From Chloroflexota bacterium (GTDB taxonomy: Bacteria > Chloroflexota > Anaerolineae > Anaerolineales > Anaerolineaceae), in NCBI GenBank assembly GCA_029777225.1, contig JAKOSR010000065.1, forward strand, positions 1 through 38,981: 38,981 nucleotides of DNA, in the 5' to 3' direction. Positions within the stretch are counted from its first letter, which is position 1. Each line of letters begins with the position of its first letter. Shown here one piece after another: positions 27,023-38,981 of the stretch. The position numbers were made by a program, and so were the translations under genes. The notes under the pieces were generated by a model, which ran no database searches, was not told where the DNA came from, and saw only the letters and a list, made by a program, of their open reading frames with translations.

Positions 27023-28002
27023 GGCAACCTGCCGGCTTTCCTCAGCAGACTGACTGCGCGAATAGTAAGCCAGGGGCTGGGCTTGGTTTTGGATGGACTG
27101 CCCCAGTTGACCGGGGAGTAGTGCCAGCCTTGCGGGTTGGTAGCCTGGAAGAGCTTTACCTCCGTGGGGAAGCCACCACTGACCAATGGACGGGATTCCA
27201 GCCAAGCCAACGCGGGCTTGCAGCGCGGATCGGCCAGTTTGCCCGCTGCTTCCATTAGCTCCAGTCCGACGAGGACATCGTAGGTCCAGTAGGAAGGGTG
27301 ACGCAGGCGGAGAAAGTCCGGGTTCATCACCTGGCCAGAATGGATTCCAATGAACAGCTGCCGGCTGAGAAAAACCTCCGCCGCGCGGTCAATTGCCAGG
27401 TCCAACGCGGAGTTTGAGCCAGCGTAACCGCGCCAGGCCAACAGTGCCCTCAGCGGGCTCCAGGTTTCCCAGAAGGAAGAATTGGCGGCTTCGGGATGTT
27501 TATCGCAGTTCCATCCCCCATCCGGCCACTGCCAGGCCAGCAGTTTTCCCACAAGCATCTCAGTTCTCTCGTCAACCATGTTCAGCCGGACGGAGCTGAA
27601 AATCGCGTTTCCTTCCTGGCTCGCGCAACGGCGGGTGCGGCCGTCAATTGAATGGATGTGGGAGAGGTGCTTCGCGCTGAGAAGCCAGGTGTAAACCTGT
27701 TCCTTTAAGATTGGAAGCGACGGGTGCGCGAACGGAAAACCCAGCTCCGCCAAGGAAACCAGCGACCAATGCGCGCCGCACCATTTGTGATAGGGGTGAA
27801 TATCCGCGTGCACTTGGGTTAAGGCATTGACAATGGGGGAGGTAGTTAGCTCGGAGGCGGCCGCGGTGAGGGCTTCATTGGAACCGTCCTCTGTGCTGAG
27901 CTTGCGCAAGGCGAAAAACTTCAGGGCAGGGTCTGAGTTGGTGATGAGTGAGTTATGGTAATTCGATGTGGTGCTTGCCATGTGTTTCCTTCCGACGTAC
28001 AT
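27019..28002 (-). CDS. Terpenoid cyclase/prenyltransferase-like alpha-alpha toroid protein
   Basis: QW-like repeat LLAWQWPDGGWNCDKHP, FLSRQLF, ALAWLESRPLVSGGFPTE; convergent with and overlapping the nitroreductase end by 4 nt. Confidence 0.65.
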   Translation of the reverse strand: MYVGRKHMASTTSNYHNSLITNSDPALKFFALRKLSTEDGSNEALTAAASELTTSPIVNALTQVHADIHPYHKWCGAHWSLVSLAELGFPFAHPSLPILKEQVYTWLLSAKHLSHIHSIDGRTRRCASQEGNAIFSSVRLNMVDERTEMLVGKLLAWQWPDGGWNCDKHPEAANSSFWETWSPLRALLAWRGYAGSNSALDLAIDRAAEVFLSRQLFIGIHSGQVMNPDFLRLRHPSYWTYDVLVGLELMEAAGKLADPRCKPALAWLESRPLVSGGFPTEVKLFQATNPQGWHYSPVNWGSPSKTKPSPWLTIRAVSLLRKAGRLP

Positions 28003-28197
28003 GGGACTAACCTTATTGTATCCACCTCTACCGAAAATGAGTACAACTTGACCAAGAATACCTGACTGACCTTACACAACCGTTGGGCGGCGGTATTTTA
28101 GCCGTTGTTAATGGTAAAATTATCAATTGTGAAAATTACTGTTGCCTGATAATCGTCCAGGGAACTTCTCATAACCAGATAGATTAATGGAGGATCA

Positions 28198-31041
<2,844 letters not shown>

Positions 31042-31060
31042 GCAAGCAGAAGTGTTTGAA

Positions 31061-31091
31061 TAAGAGCGGTCGCACGACCGCTCTTATTTTT
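31061..31091 (+). terminator. Rho-independent terminator after ppdK
   Basis: TAAGAGCGGTCG/CGACCGCTCTTA hairpin followed by TTTTT. Confidence 0.88.
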
Positions 31092-31275
31092 ACCCAGGAA
31101 AGTATAACAGAAGGTCACCAGCCGGGAAAAAAGGCCGTAAAAACGCATTCAAATGTTAAACGCAGGGAATTTACTTGAGTCGGTTTGAGGCGCCACCATC
31201 CACGCACAACCTTGCTGTTACCCAGGGCAGGGTCGCGGAGGATATGGGCGTGGGTTGGTGGGAAAGGGCGTGGGC

Positions 31276-33744
31276 TTATTCGCCATAAATGAGCGCGTAT
31301 TTGTAAAAAATCTCCACAATGACACGGATATAGGTCCGGGTTTCGAGGAATTGGACGGTGCCCAGGAAGACGTCCGGGTCTTCGCCCGATTTCTCTTTCC
31401 ACTGGAACGCGCTGCCAGGTCCGCCGTTATAGGCAGCCAGGGCGGCGTAGATATCGTCATCAAAGACGAAGAGCTGGCGAGCCAGGTAATTGGCACCAAG
31501 TTCCAGGCTGTAATAGGGGACTGCCAGGTCGGCGGTGACGAAATTGGGTGGGAAGCCAATTTCACCAGCAATTTGGGCAGCTGTGGCGGGCATAAGCTGC
31601 AGCAGACCGCTCGCACCGGCCGAGGAAAGCGCGTGGCCTTCAAAGCCGCTTTCCTGCTTTATGAGGCTGAACAAGAGCAGCACAGGAAGGTCATACTTTT
31701 CCGCGGCGGCCTGCACCCAGGGCAGGTAATACAAGCCATACTGGACATAAGCCAGCAAAGGGGGAAGGTTGGGCGATATTGGATCGCCTTCATAACCGGC
31801 GAGGATTGAAATCGTCTTGCTACACTCGATGGCCGATTTGTAATAGCCACGGTCTAGAAAGAATGCCATCAAGCGAAAGGTATCGACAGCATCGTTCAGA
31901 TTATCATTGCGCAGCGACTCAAATTCGTCGCTGGCGGATTGGTAATATCCCAGGCGGTCATACTCGAGACCCCGCACCATCCGGGAATCCTGGAACAACG
32001 CCGAGCTGTATTCCAGGTTCACGCCAATTGGGATGTTGAAGGAGCGGCGGAACCAGGTGACCGCGGTTTGAAGTTCTTCGCTGAGGTTGACTTCCAGGTT
32101 GAGCTGAGCTGGAGACGCGAACGCTGGCTGGTTATTGATGAGTTCCCCCGCGCGCAGGGCGTAGTATCCGCCGGGGTCGCTCTGGCCAGCGGCCTGCCAG
32201 TAAGCCTGTGCCTGGTCGACATTGCCTTGCGCCTGGCTAACCTTGCCAAGCCAGAGCTGTGCCGCCGCAGTCTCCAATGGTACGGTGGCGAGCAGGGTCG
32301 CGCGGTTGAAGTCATCCGTGGCTTCCTGGAGCTTCCCTAAACGGAAGTAGATGATTCCACCGAAGAGGAGCCCATTAAAAGCTTCTTCAGCGGACGGGAA
32401 TTCGATGCCGATACGAGACCACGTTTGGGCGGCAAGTTCGTCCTTGTCGTCCAGCAGGTAATAACGGCCGGCGGTCCAGAGCAAGCCGGGGGCGTAGGCT
32501 TCCATATGCTGCTCGGCGACGAATGCCAGGGCGGTGTTGGTGGCCAGCGTCAGCTGTCCCATGTAAGCGTTTTGGGTGGTGATGATTTCTTGGATGGAAT
32601 CGAGGCGGTACTGGCTCTCAGGATAATCCGTAATGATTTGATTCCAAAGCGTAATCGCCTGCTTGTCCTCCGGCATACCGCCCAAGGCATTGGCATTGGT
32701 ACGCTCCAGCGAACCGAGGCCGGCTTTTTCCACCCCCATGGCCTGAACAGCCAAAGCTTTGTAATACAAGGCTGTATCCACACTCGCGCCATCAGCAGCA
32801 AGGTATCTATCCAGGGCCTCAATCGCGAGGTTGTTCTGACCGACGTTGTAGTTGATGATTCCACGCTGAAGTTCATCCACCACTTGGCCGGCTTCAACCA
32901 GGGCTGCCAGCGCTGAATACGCGTCGTAAGTTTGGGGATAATTGGCGACAGCGTCCTGGTAGGCGGCATAACCTTCTTCGGTTCGGTTCTGGACGATGAG
33001 CAAGCGGCCCATCAACAGGTCAATTTGAGCTTTCGTGTAAGGGCTCTCACTCTTGTGATACATCTCCTGGTAGATTTGCAGGGCATCATCAGGTTTGTCG
33101 AGCTTCTCGTAGAGATTGGCCACCTTGAGTGCCGTGGAGATTGTCCCGCTGAGCGAGGGGGAGAGGTATGCCTGGCGGTAAGAATCCAAAGCCTGCTGGT
33201 CATCACCCAGTCGGGCGTAGACATCGCCCATGCTTTCGTACACCTGGGCATCCAGCACGCCCGGCCTCGCGTCGAGGTAGGCCTGGTACTCCTGCAGGGC
33301 CTGGTCGAATAATTCCTGTCCTGTGTAGATGGTGGCCAGAAGGAAATGAGCGCGGGCAGCGGGGAGGCTATCGGGATGGGTGATTAGCAGGGCTTTGAAG
33401 GTGTTGGTGGCCTGGAAGGGGTCACCCTGCTTGAGCCAGGCCAGCCCCTGCCCGAACACCGCGGCGGCCTGGAGCTCGTTTGAACTGGCTGCGGGTGGGG
33501 CGGCGAAGAGGTCATACGCCTCGGAGAAATCACCAAACGAAAGCGCGAGGTCAGCTTCCTTAATGCGTGCTTCAGGCAGTGGGGTGGCTTCCGAGATAAC
33601 AGCGGTGGGGGCATTGGTTGGCGTAGGTGGTTGCGGCGTGGGTGTGGATTCCTGGCTGAGCTGAATGCTGGGGGAAACGCAGCCGCTCAAAAGCAACAGC
33701 GCCATCATGACCAGGATTAACTTCCGTATCGGGTTGACTTTCAT
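31276..33744 (-). CDS. Lipoprotein lytic transglycosylase (SLT domain) with TPR-type superhelix
   Basis: MKVNPIRKLILVMMALLLLSGC lipobox; SLT LFSLIKQESGFEGHALSSAGASGLLQLMPATA...AALAAYNGGPG; TPR-like repeats. Confidence 0.92.
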   Translation of the reverse strand: MKVNPIRKLILVMMALLLLSGCVSPSIQLSQESTPTPQPPTPTNAPTAVISEATPLPEARIKEADLALSFGDFSEAYDLFAAPPAASSNELQAAAVFGQGLAWLKQGDPFQATNTFKALLITHPDSLPAARAHFLLATIYTGQELFDQALQEYQAYLDARPGVLDAQVYESMGDVYARLGDDQQALDSYRQAYLSPSLSGTISTALKVANLYEKLDKPDDALQIYQEMYHKSESPYTKAQIDLLMGRLLIVQNRTEEGYAAYQDAVANYPQTYDAYSALAALVEAGQVVDELQRGIINYNVGQNNLAIEALDRYLAADGASVDTALYYKALAVQAMGVEKAGLGSLERTNANALGGMPEDKQAITLWNQIITDYPESQYRLDSIQEIITTQNAYMGQLTLATNTALAFVAEQHMEAYAPGLLWTAGRYYLLDDKDELAAQTWSRIGIEFPSAEEAFNGLLFGGIIYFRLGKLQEATDDFNRATLLATVPLETAAAQLWLGKVSQAQGNVDQAQAYWQAAGQSDPGGYYALRAGELINNQPAFASPAQLNLEVNLSEELQTAVTWFRRSFNIPIGVNLEYSSALFQDSRMVRGLEYDRLGYYQSASDEFESLRNDNLNDAVDTFRLMAFFLDRGYYKSAIECSKTISILAGYEGDPISPNLPPLLAYVQYGLYYLPWVQAAAEKYDLPVLLLFSLIKQESGFEGHALSSAGASGLLQLMPATAAQIAGEIGFPPNFVTADLAVPYYSLELGANYLARQLFVFDDDIYAALAAYNGGPGSAFQWKEKSGEDPDVFLGTVQFLETRTYIRVIVEIFYKYALIYGE

Positions 33745-33813
33745 ACTGAACTTATAACGGAGCACGGATTGATTGTCAACCGGGCACCGGCCTGTTGGAC
33801 AGGGAAAGTAAGC

Positions 33814-34560
33814 TTAGTCTGACCTGAAGTTTTCCAGCACGTGGGGGATGGTGGCTCTGATTAGCGAAAACGCGCGATGGAAAGCAGGCAAAGGTTCAGC
33901 TTTTGTGCCCTTAGCCGTGGAGGGGTCATCGAAGCCGATGTATTCCCGTTTCGATGAATCCAGCCAGGCGGGACAGGCTTGCCGGGCACTTTCGTCGAGC
34001 GTGATGACCAGGTCGAAGAGAGCGTTTTCGAATTCGCCTACCGGCTTCGGTTCGCCCTGGTGGAAAATGCCATTTTCCTCCAAAACCCCCATGACCAAGG
34101 GATGAACTTCAGCACCTGGTTGGATGCCGGCACTAAAGGCAACCCACTTTTCCCAGCAATCATTGTTGACGATGGCTTCAGCGAACTGGCTGAGGGAAGT
34201 GTTGGTGGCGCAAAGAAAAAGCACCTTCTTACGCTCATCCAGCGATTCGTCATCCAAGGATTTGGATTGCGGACCGAGGATTTCGCACCCGGTTGGGCAG
34301 GCAGCCAGCTGTTCGTTTTCGAAGGCTCCGTCCTGCATGGCCAGGAGCAATTCCCGCGCCTTGAGCTCGTCAGCCTTGTTGACGAGGACCTGAACCAAAC
34401 CCAAACCGCCCTCGGTGAAACCGTAGATACTGCCCAGCGCTTCACCCGACAGAATGGTGGGGATATTTTGGGCTTCAAGAAAAGACTTGATGAGTTCGGC
34501 CTGCAGGCGCCCCTTGCAGTTATAGACTGGCACCGTGGGGTCTGTGTAGTGTGGGCTCAT
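33814..34560 (-). CDS. DUF2007-like domain fused to a low-molecular-weight protein tyrosine phosphatase/arsenate reductase-like domain
   Basis: N-term TVPVYNCKGRLQAELIKSFLEAQNIPTILSGEALGSIYGFTEGGLGLVQVLVNKADELKARELL; C-term KVLFLCATNTSLSQFAEAIVN...FDLVITLDESARQACPAW...FDDPS; ATG at 34560 overlaps ndk stop. Confidence 0.82.
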   Translation of the reverse strand: MSPHYTDPTVPVYNCKGRLQAELIKSFLEAQNIPTILSGEALGSIYGFTEGGLGLVQVLVNKADELKARELLLAMQDGAFENEQLAACPTGCEILGPQSKSLDDESLDERKKVLFLCATNTSLSQFAEAIVNNDCWEKWVAFSAGIQPGAEVHPLVMGVLEENGIFHQGEPKPVGEFENALFDLVITLDESARQACPAWLDSSKREYIGFDDPSTAKGTKAEPLPAFHRAFSLIRATIPHVLENFRSD

Positions 34561-35006
34561 TCGTAGGTCCATTTTTCGGTGTCGCGTTGCCAGGCCACGA
34601 GTTCCTCAGGCTTGAACCACAGGGCGATTTCGGCCGCGGCGTTTTCAGGGGAATCGGAGGCATGCACCAGGTTGTAACGCGCCTGAAGGGCATAATCGTG
34701 GCGGATGGTACCAGGGTCGGCTTCAGTTCCCCGGGTTTTCCCGACGGTCTGGCGGATGGCTGCAATCGCATCCGGGCCTTCCCAGACCATGGCCATCACT
34801 GGGGAGGCAGTGATGAACTGGATGAGGGCATCGTAAAACGATTTGCCCGCGTGAACCGCATAGTGCGCGCTGGCCAATTCGGGGCTGACGAGCAAAAACT
34901 TCGCGGCAATCAACCTCAGGCCGCGGTCCTCAAAACGGGTGATTATCTTGCCAATCAAGCCACGTTGTACGCCATCAGGTTTTACCAAAACCAAAGATCT
35001 TTCCAT
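34557..35006 (-). CDS. ndk: Nucleoside diphosphate kinase
   Basis: MERSLVLVKPDGVQRGLIGKIITRFEDRGLRLIAAK; active-site NLVHASDSPENA. Confidence 0.96.
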   Translation of the reverse strand: MERSLVLVKPDGVQRGLIGKIITRFEDRGLRLIAAKFLLVSPELASAHYAVHAGKSFYDALIQFITASPVMAMVWEGPDAIAAIRQTVGKTRGTEADPGTIRHDYALQARYNLVHASDSPENAAAEIALWFKPEELVAWQRDTEKWTYE

Positions 35007-35025
35007 TGTTCCTCTTTTACGGGGT

Positions 35026-35739
35026 TTAGTCAGCGGGTGATGGAGGGGTCACATCCCCTTGAAGGGTGGTGTACGTTTGCCATAAAACCTGCCGGTCCAC
35101 GTCCAGTGTCAGGTAAGCACGCATCTGGCGGGAGGCAGCCGCACGGAAGGTTGGATCACCGCCGTTGGCCTCGATGACGGATTGCAGGGCAGCCAGGTCA
35201 TTTGAGTCCAGCATCGCGCGGAACTGACCGGTGGAAAAAATATGCGGTTCGGTCGTTTCCGGGGTGTCAATGCTTGGAGAGACCTGCGTTACGGGAAGTT
35301 CAACCAAAGGCAGGTCAGTGTTTAGCGCGTCGGTTTCAACATCCAAGGGCGTAGACGCGTTGTCCGTTAGCGGCAGAGGCTCAGAAACGGCGGACAAACC
35401 TTCAGGATTGTTGGTTTCCGCCTGCCACACGCCCGCGTCCAACGAGCGGCCTTCCATTGGCAGAGGCTGTTCAATCTCACCTGGTGTTTCTGCATCCAAC
35501 TCGGTGGGGATGGGTTGGGTGCCGCCGGCGTCTACTGGCGCGGATGAGCTTGCGTTGTTTTCCTCACGGGCAAAATCCAAGAGCCAGGTAGGGATGCCAT
35601 CCGTCGGCCCTTCCTGGGGCGCGGAGAGGACAACTTTCTGGGTATCGTCGCTTGCGGCTGGGTCACCTGCCGAGACGCTGACAGGTTGGGTGCTTGTCAG
35701 CGGGATGGGTTGAGTGTCCTCGTCGGGGTTGGCCGTCAT
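35026..35739 (-). CDS. Hypothetical protein, low-complexity acidic Thr/Pro-rich N-terminal two-thirds
   Basis: Begins directly after rpoD and ends 20 nt before ndk; no recognised domain. Confidence 0.7.
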   Translation of the reverse strand: MTANPDEDTQPIPLTSTQPVSVSAGDPAASDDTQKVVLSAPQEGPTDGIPTWLLDFAREENNASSSAPVDAGGTQPIPTELDAETPGEIEQPLPMEGRSLDAGVWQAETNNPEGLSAVSEPLPLTDNASTPLDVETDALNTDLPLVELPVTQVSPSIDTPETTEPHIFSTGQFRAMLDSNDLAALQSVIEANGGDPTFRAAASRQMRAYLTLDVDRQVLWQTYTTLQGDVTPPSPAD

Positions 35740-35741
35740 GC

Positions 35742-36944
35742 TCAGTCCCCCAGGTAGTCACGCAATTTTCGGCGGACGCTGGGATGACGCAGGCGGGTGA
35801 GCGCCTGGGCTTCAATCTGGCGCACGCGTTCACGGGTGACGCCCATCTTGCGGCCGACTTCCTCAAGGGTGTAGGCCTGGCCGTCCAGCAAGCCATAACG
35901 CAATTGCAGAATACGGACTTCGCGGGGGGGAAGGCTGTTCAGAACCTCTTCGAGGTGTTCACGCAGGAGATTGTAGGTGGCGGTATCATCCGGCGGCGGG
36001 GCTTCATCGTCTTCGATGAAATCACCGAGCACGGAATCTTCTTCATCATCGGTTGGCGTCTCAAGGGAAAGCGGCCGGCGAGCCACCTGGATCATGTTTT
36101 CCACTTTCTTGGGTGGCACTTCCAGGCGTTCGGCCAACTCTTCCACGCTGGGGTCACGCCCGAGTTGTTGGGTCAACTGGTGTTGGACGCGCAGGAGTTT
36201 ATTGATTTGGTCGCCCATGTGGACAGGAACACGGATGGTGCGGCCCTGGTCGGCAATCGCGCGGGTGACAGCCTGGCGAATCCACCAGGTGGCATAGGTG
36301 CTAAATTTATGCCCGCGGGTATAGTCAAACTTCTTGGTGGCACGGATGAGGCCGATGTTGCCTTCCTGGATGAGGTCCAGGAAATTGACACCACGGCCCA
36401 TGTACTTTTTGGCCACGCTGATGACAAGGCGCGAATTGGCGGTAATCAGATGCTCACGGGCTTCCCAACCATCTTCAATGGCCTTGCGGAGTTCCTGCTT
36501 TTTCTTTTCGCTCAGGTTGCCCTTGGCAAGCTCCTCGCGGGCCTGGCGTCCTTTTTCGATACGCTGGGCCAGGAGCTTTTCTTCCTGGATATCGGAAAGC
36601 AGGGGGACGCGGCTGACTTCCTTGAGGTACAAGCCAATCGTATCGTCTGTATCGATATTGGCCAGGTCGTCGATTTGCCTGGTTTCTTCAATCGTTTCCA
36701 CGAGTTCATCGTCGCTTGGCTCTTCGCGTTGGCTGGTTTCCTCCGTGTAGTTAATACCGGCAGAGAGGAGCGCGGAATAAGCTTCTTCCAGCTGATCGAG
36801 GTCCTGTTCCGCGTCAGGGAAAAATTGGAGGATGTCATCATAGGTGACATAGGTTTTCTTCCGGCCATATTCCAACAACCGACCAAGGGCGGAAGAGTCC
36901 TGGTCTTCGTCCATCATTGTTTTGTTATTATTGATTCTTGCCAT
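35742..36944 (-). CDS. rpoD: Primary RNA polymerase sigma factor (RpoD/SigA)
   Basis: Region 2 [57 protein letters not shown]; region 4 [30 protein letters not shown]. Confidence 0.96.
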   Translation of the reverse strand: MARINNNKTMMDEDQDSSALGRLLEYGRKKTYVTYDDILQFFPDAEQDLDQLEEAYSALLSAGINYTEETSQREEPSDDELVETIEETRQIDDLANIDTDDTIGLYLKEVSRVPLLSDIQEEKLLAQRIEKGRQAREELAKGNLSEKKKQELRKAIEDGWEAREHLITANSRLVISVAKKYMGRGVNFLDLIQEGNIGLIRATKKFDYTRGHKFSTYATWWIRQAVTRAIADQGRTIRVPVHMGDQINKLLRVQHQLTQQLGRDPSVEELAERLEVPPKKVENMIQVARRPLSLETPTDDEEDSVLGDFIEDDEAPPPDDTATYNLLREHLEEVLNSLPPREVRILQLRYGLLDGQAYTLEEVGRKMGVTRERVRQIEAQALTRLRHPSVRRKLRDYLGD

Positions 36945-37028
36945 TCGCTGATTTATTGACCTTTTTTTGAGTTTTCACTAATCGCACTCCAATAGATTAC
37001 AATATTTTGGACCGAAATACAAGTATTT

Positions 37029-37056
37029 TTGAAAATTCACATAAATTTCATATGAT
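37029..37056 (+). promoter_or_regulatory. Possible sigma70-type promoter
   Basis: TTGAAA - 16 nt - TATGAT in the rpoD/membrane-protein divergent intergenic region. Confidence 0.35.
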
Positions 37057-37212
37057 CTCACAAAAACGCGGGTCAAGCGTGCCGGGAAGCGGCTGAAGAA
37101 TGATGGCCTAACCCAGGTGCGTGGGAATGGAGGTAGAAGGGTTTGTTTGACCCTCGGCTGGCTTACAGGTAGAATTCGCGTCGAAGAAATCTGAGAGAAA
37201 AGGCAAGTTGCT

Positions 37213-38436
37213 TTGTTAAAGAAGACTGCCAATTATTGGCTACCAATCCTGGTCATCGCGCTCCTGGTGGGAGGCGCACTTTTGAGTTTGCGTTTGACCG
37301 AAAAGTACCCCACGTGGGATGAATTCGCGCCACGCTGGACTGCCGCCCGGCTATGGTTGCGGCAGGGCGTCTCGCCATATTCCGATCAAACCCACCAGGA
37401 GACCCTCAATATCCTCTCGGATTACAACCTGAAGGCCTCACCGCAGACGCAAGGCTATTTTACCGACCTCGCTTTTTACCTGTTTTTTTTCCTTCCTTTC
37501 AGCCTAATTAGCTTCCCAGTGGCGCGCGCCATCTGGATGACGCTGGTGGCGGCTTCAATTGTTGTCTCGGTATACGTCAGCATCGACCTGGCGGGTTTGA
37601 AGCTGAGCGTGTTGGCCAAGTTACTGTTTTGCCTGTTGGTACTGGCGTGGTATCCCTCCATCAGGCTCATCCTGAGCGCGAGCCCGTTGCCGCCATTTAT
37701 CCTGATGGTGCTGGCTGCCTGCGCGCAGGCTGTGAAACGCAAAGGGACCAGCGCCGGTGTGTTTTTCTTCCTGGCTGCCGGCATGATACCCCTCAGCCTA
37801 CTGCTCGTCGTCTTTTTTGTGATTTGGTATGCCACCCGGAGGGACAACTCTCTGCTTAGTATTTACCTGGTGGGCATCGGATTTTTGTTGCTGTCGTCGC
37901 TCATTCTGTTCCAAAACTGGCTGGCAGAGTGGTTTGCCCGCCTAATCGCGTTGACCCAGGGATTGGAGTGGATTGACACCCCGCTTATACGCCTTGGCGC
38001 CCTGTTGCCGGGCGCGGCGAACCAGCTGAGCCTCATCCTACATGTTGTGGTGTTTATTTATCTCTTGGTGGAATGGTATGGCATCCCTTCGCTGGACACA
38101 CGCGGTCTCTTGTGGAAGCTGATGCTCACCATAAACCTGCTCTACCTTTTCAACTTGAGTTCTGAAATAGCCTACTTGATTTTGTTGTTGCCGGCTTTGT
38201 TTACATTATTTAGGTACTTAATGGAAAAATGGCAGTTATTTGGTAAAATAATTGTTTGGATTGCTTTTATCGCACTCATCCTGTTTTATTGGAGCAAAAG
38301 CCAGCCACAGCCGCAATGGTTGTTCAAGGAACCCTCAAGCATCGTCCTGATGTTGCCGGCGGTGACCCTGATTGGATTGCAATGGTTCAGATGGTGGGCG
38401 ACAAAAAGTCCGTTAGCCAGAATTAAGAATCAATAA
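37213..38436 (+). CDS. Polytopic membrane protein, GT87/DUF2029-like
   Basis: 407 aa, about ten hydrophobic segments; KYPTWDEFAPRWTAARLWLRQGVSPYSDQTH resembles the first extracytoplasmic loop of GT87 mannosyltransferase-like proteins; TTG start. Confidence 0.7.
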   Translation: MLKKTANYWLPILVIALLVGGALLSLRLTEKYPTWDEFAPRWTAARLWLRQGVSPYSDQTHQETLNILSDYNLKASPQTQGYFTDLAFYLFFFLPFSLISFPVARAIWMTLVAASIVVSVYVSIDLAGLKLSVLAKLLFCLLVLAWYPSIRLILSASPLPPFILMVLAACAQAVKRKGTSAGVFFFLAAGMIPLSLLLVVFFVIWYATRRDNSLLSIYLVGIGFLLLSSLILFQNWLAEWFARLIALTQGLEWIDTPLIRLGALLPGAANQLSLILHVVVFIYLLVEWYGIPSLDTRGLLWKLMLTINLLYLFNLSSEIAYLILLLPALFTLFRYLMEKWQLFGKIIVWIAFIALILFYWSKSQPQPQWLFKEPSSIVLMLPAVTLIGLQWFRWWATKSPLARIKNQ

Positions 38437-38454
38437 TATTGGAGGCATTATCCC

Positions 38455-38981
38455 ATGGCAAAGAAGCGTTTGGGTGTATTAACTGGGGGCGGTGACGTCC
38501 CTGGTCTTAATATCGCGATCAAATCCGTTGTGCTCAACGGTGTGGCAGATGACTATGAAGTCATAGGCATCCGTCGTGGGTGGGGTGGGTTGTTGAATTA
38601 TGAAATTGACAATCCCGCGACGCATGAAGAATACATTCGCGAGCTAAATCCGCTGGTTGTTCGCAGGGTTGACCGCACGGGTGGCACTTTTTTGCACACC
38701 TCCCGCACCAATCCGAGCAAGGTGCGCCCCAAGGACACCCCGGAATTCCTGCTGAATTCCAAGCTGGGAAAGGTCATTTCAGAGGATGGCACCAAGGATT
38801 ACACCGACCATGTTTTGAAGGTGCTGGACCACCTCAAGCTTGATTCATTAATATCCATCGGCGGGGACGACACGTTGTCTTACTCCGCGCGATTATGCAA
38901 GGAAGGTTTCCCGATGGTTGGCATTCCCAAGACCATGGACAACGACGTGCTGGGCACGGATTACTGCATCGGGTTTTCAAC
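38455..38981 (+). CDS. 6-phosphofructokinase, probably PPi-type (3' end outside window)
   Basis: MAKKRLGVLTGGGDVPGLNIAIKSVV; SLISIGGDDTLSYSARL; GIPKTMDNDVLGTDYCIGFS; runs off the window, so absent from the ORF track. Confidence 0.93.
   Translation, partial: MAKKRLGVLTGGGDVPGLNIAIKSVVLNGVADDYEVIGIRRGWGGLLNYEIDNPATHEEYIRELNPLVVRRVDRTGGTFLHTSRTNPSKVRPKDTPEFLLNSKLGKVISEDGTKDYTDHVLKVLDHLKLDSLISIGGDDTLSYSARLCKEGFPMVGIPKTMDNDVLGTDYCIGFS

Noticed and set aside
35694-36959. 421 aa plus-strand ORF
   Set aside because: Fully antisense to unmistakable rpoD; no domain sense in its translation. A by-product of codon bias.

Overview
This 39 kb, gene-dense window looks like a chromosomal core segment from an Anaerolineae/Chloroflexota-type bacterium (lineage is an inference from gene content and protein style). 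I support about 30 CDSs, one tRNA-Glu(UUC), several intrinsic terminators and a few sigma70-type promoters. Recognisable genes are recG (partial), coaD, lon, folC, serC, a ComM/YifB-like ATPase, a C25 gingipain-like protease, a CapA-like lipoprotein, a trans-sulfuration enzyme, rplU-rpmA-rpmE, tdk, hpt, cca, an alpha/beta hydrolase, a nitroreductase, ppdK, a lytic transglycosylase, ndk, rpoD and a partial pfk. No CRISPR array, transposon or prophage was seen. The two observations I rate most worth follow-up are: (1) a bL31 ribosomal protein whose reading frame continues into a domain that aligns by eye to the RNA polymerase alpha-subunit C-terminal domain (22512-22991); and (2) a three-gene minus-strand operon (11837 to 6018) encoding two divergent protein-kinase-like proteins that share an unusual D-x-K-x-x-H ... 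I-D-W catalytic signature, plus a TPR/transmembrane/SH3-like protein. Also notable are a DUF2007-like/LMW-phosphatase fusion with the catalytic Arg replaced by Leu, PPi-type PFK residues close to ppdK, structured leaders upstream of rplU and serC, and a CapA-like protein that has lost its GD motif. All homology calls are from reading motifs; no database search was run.
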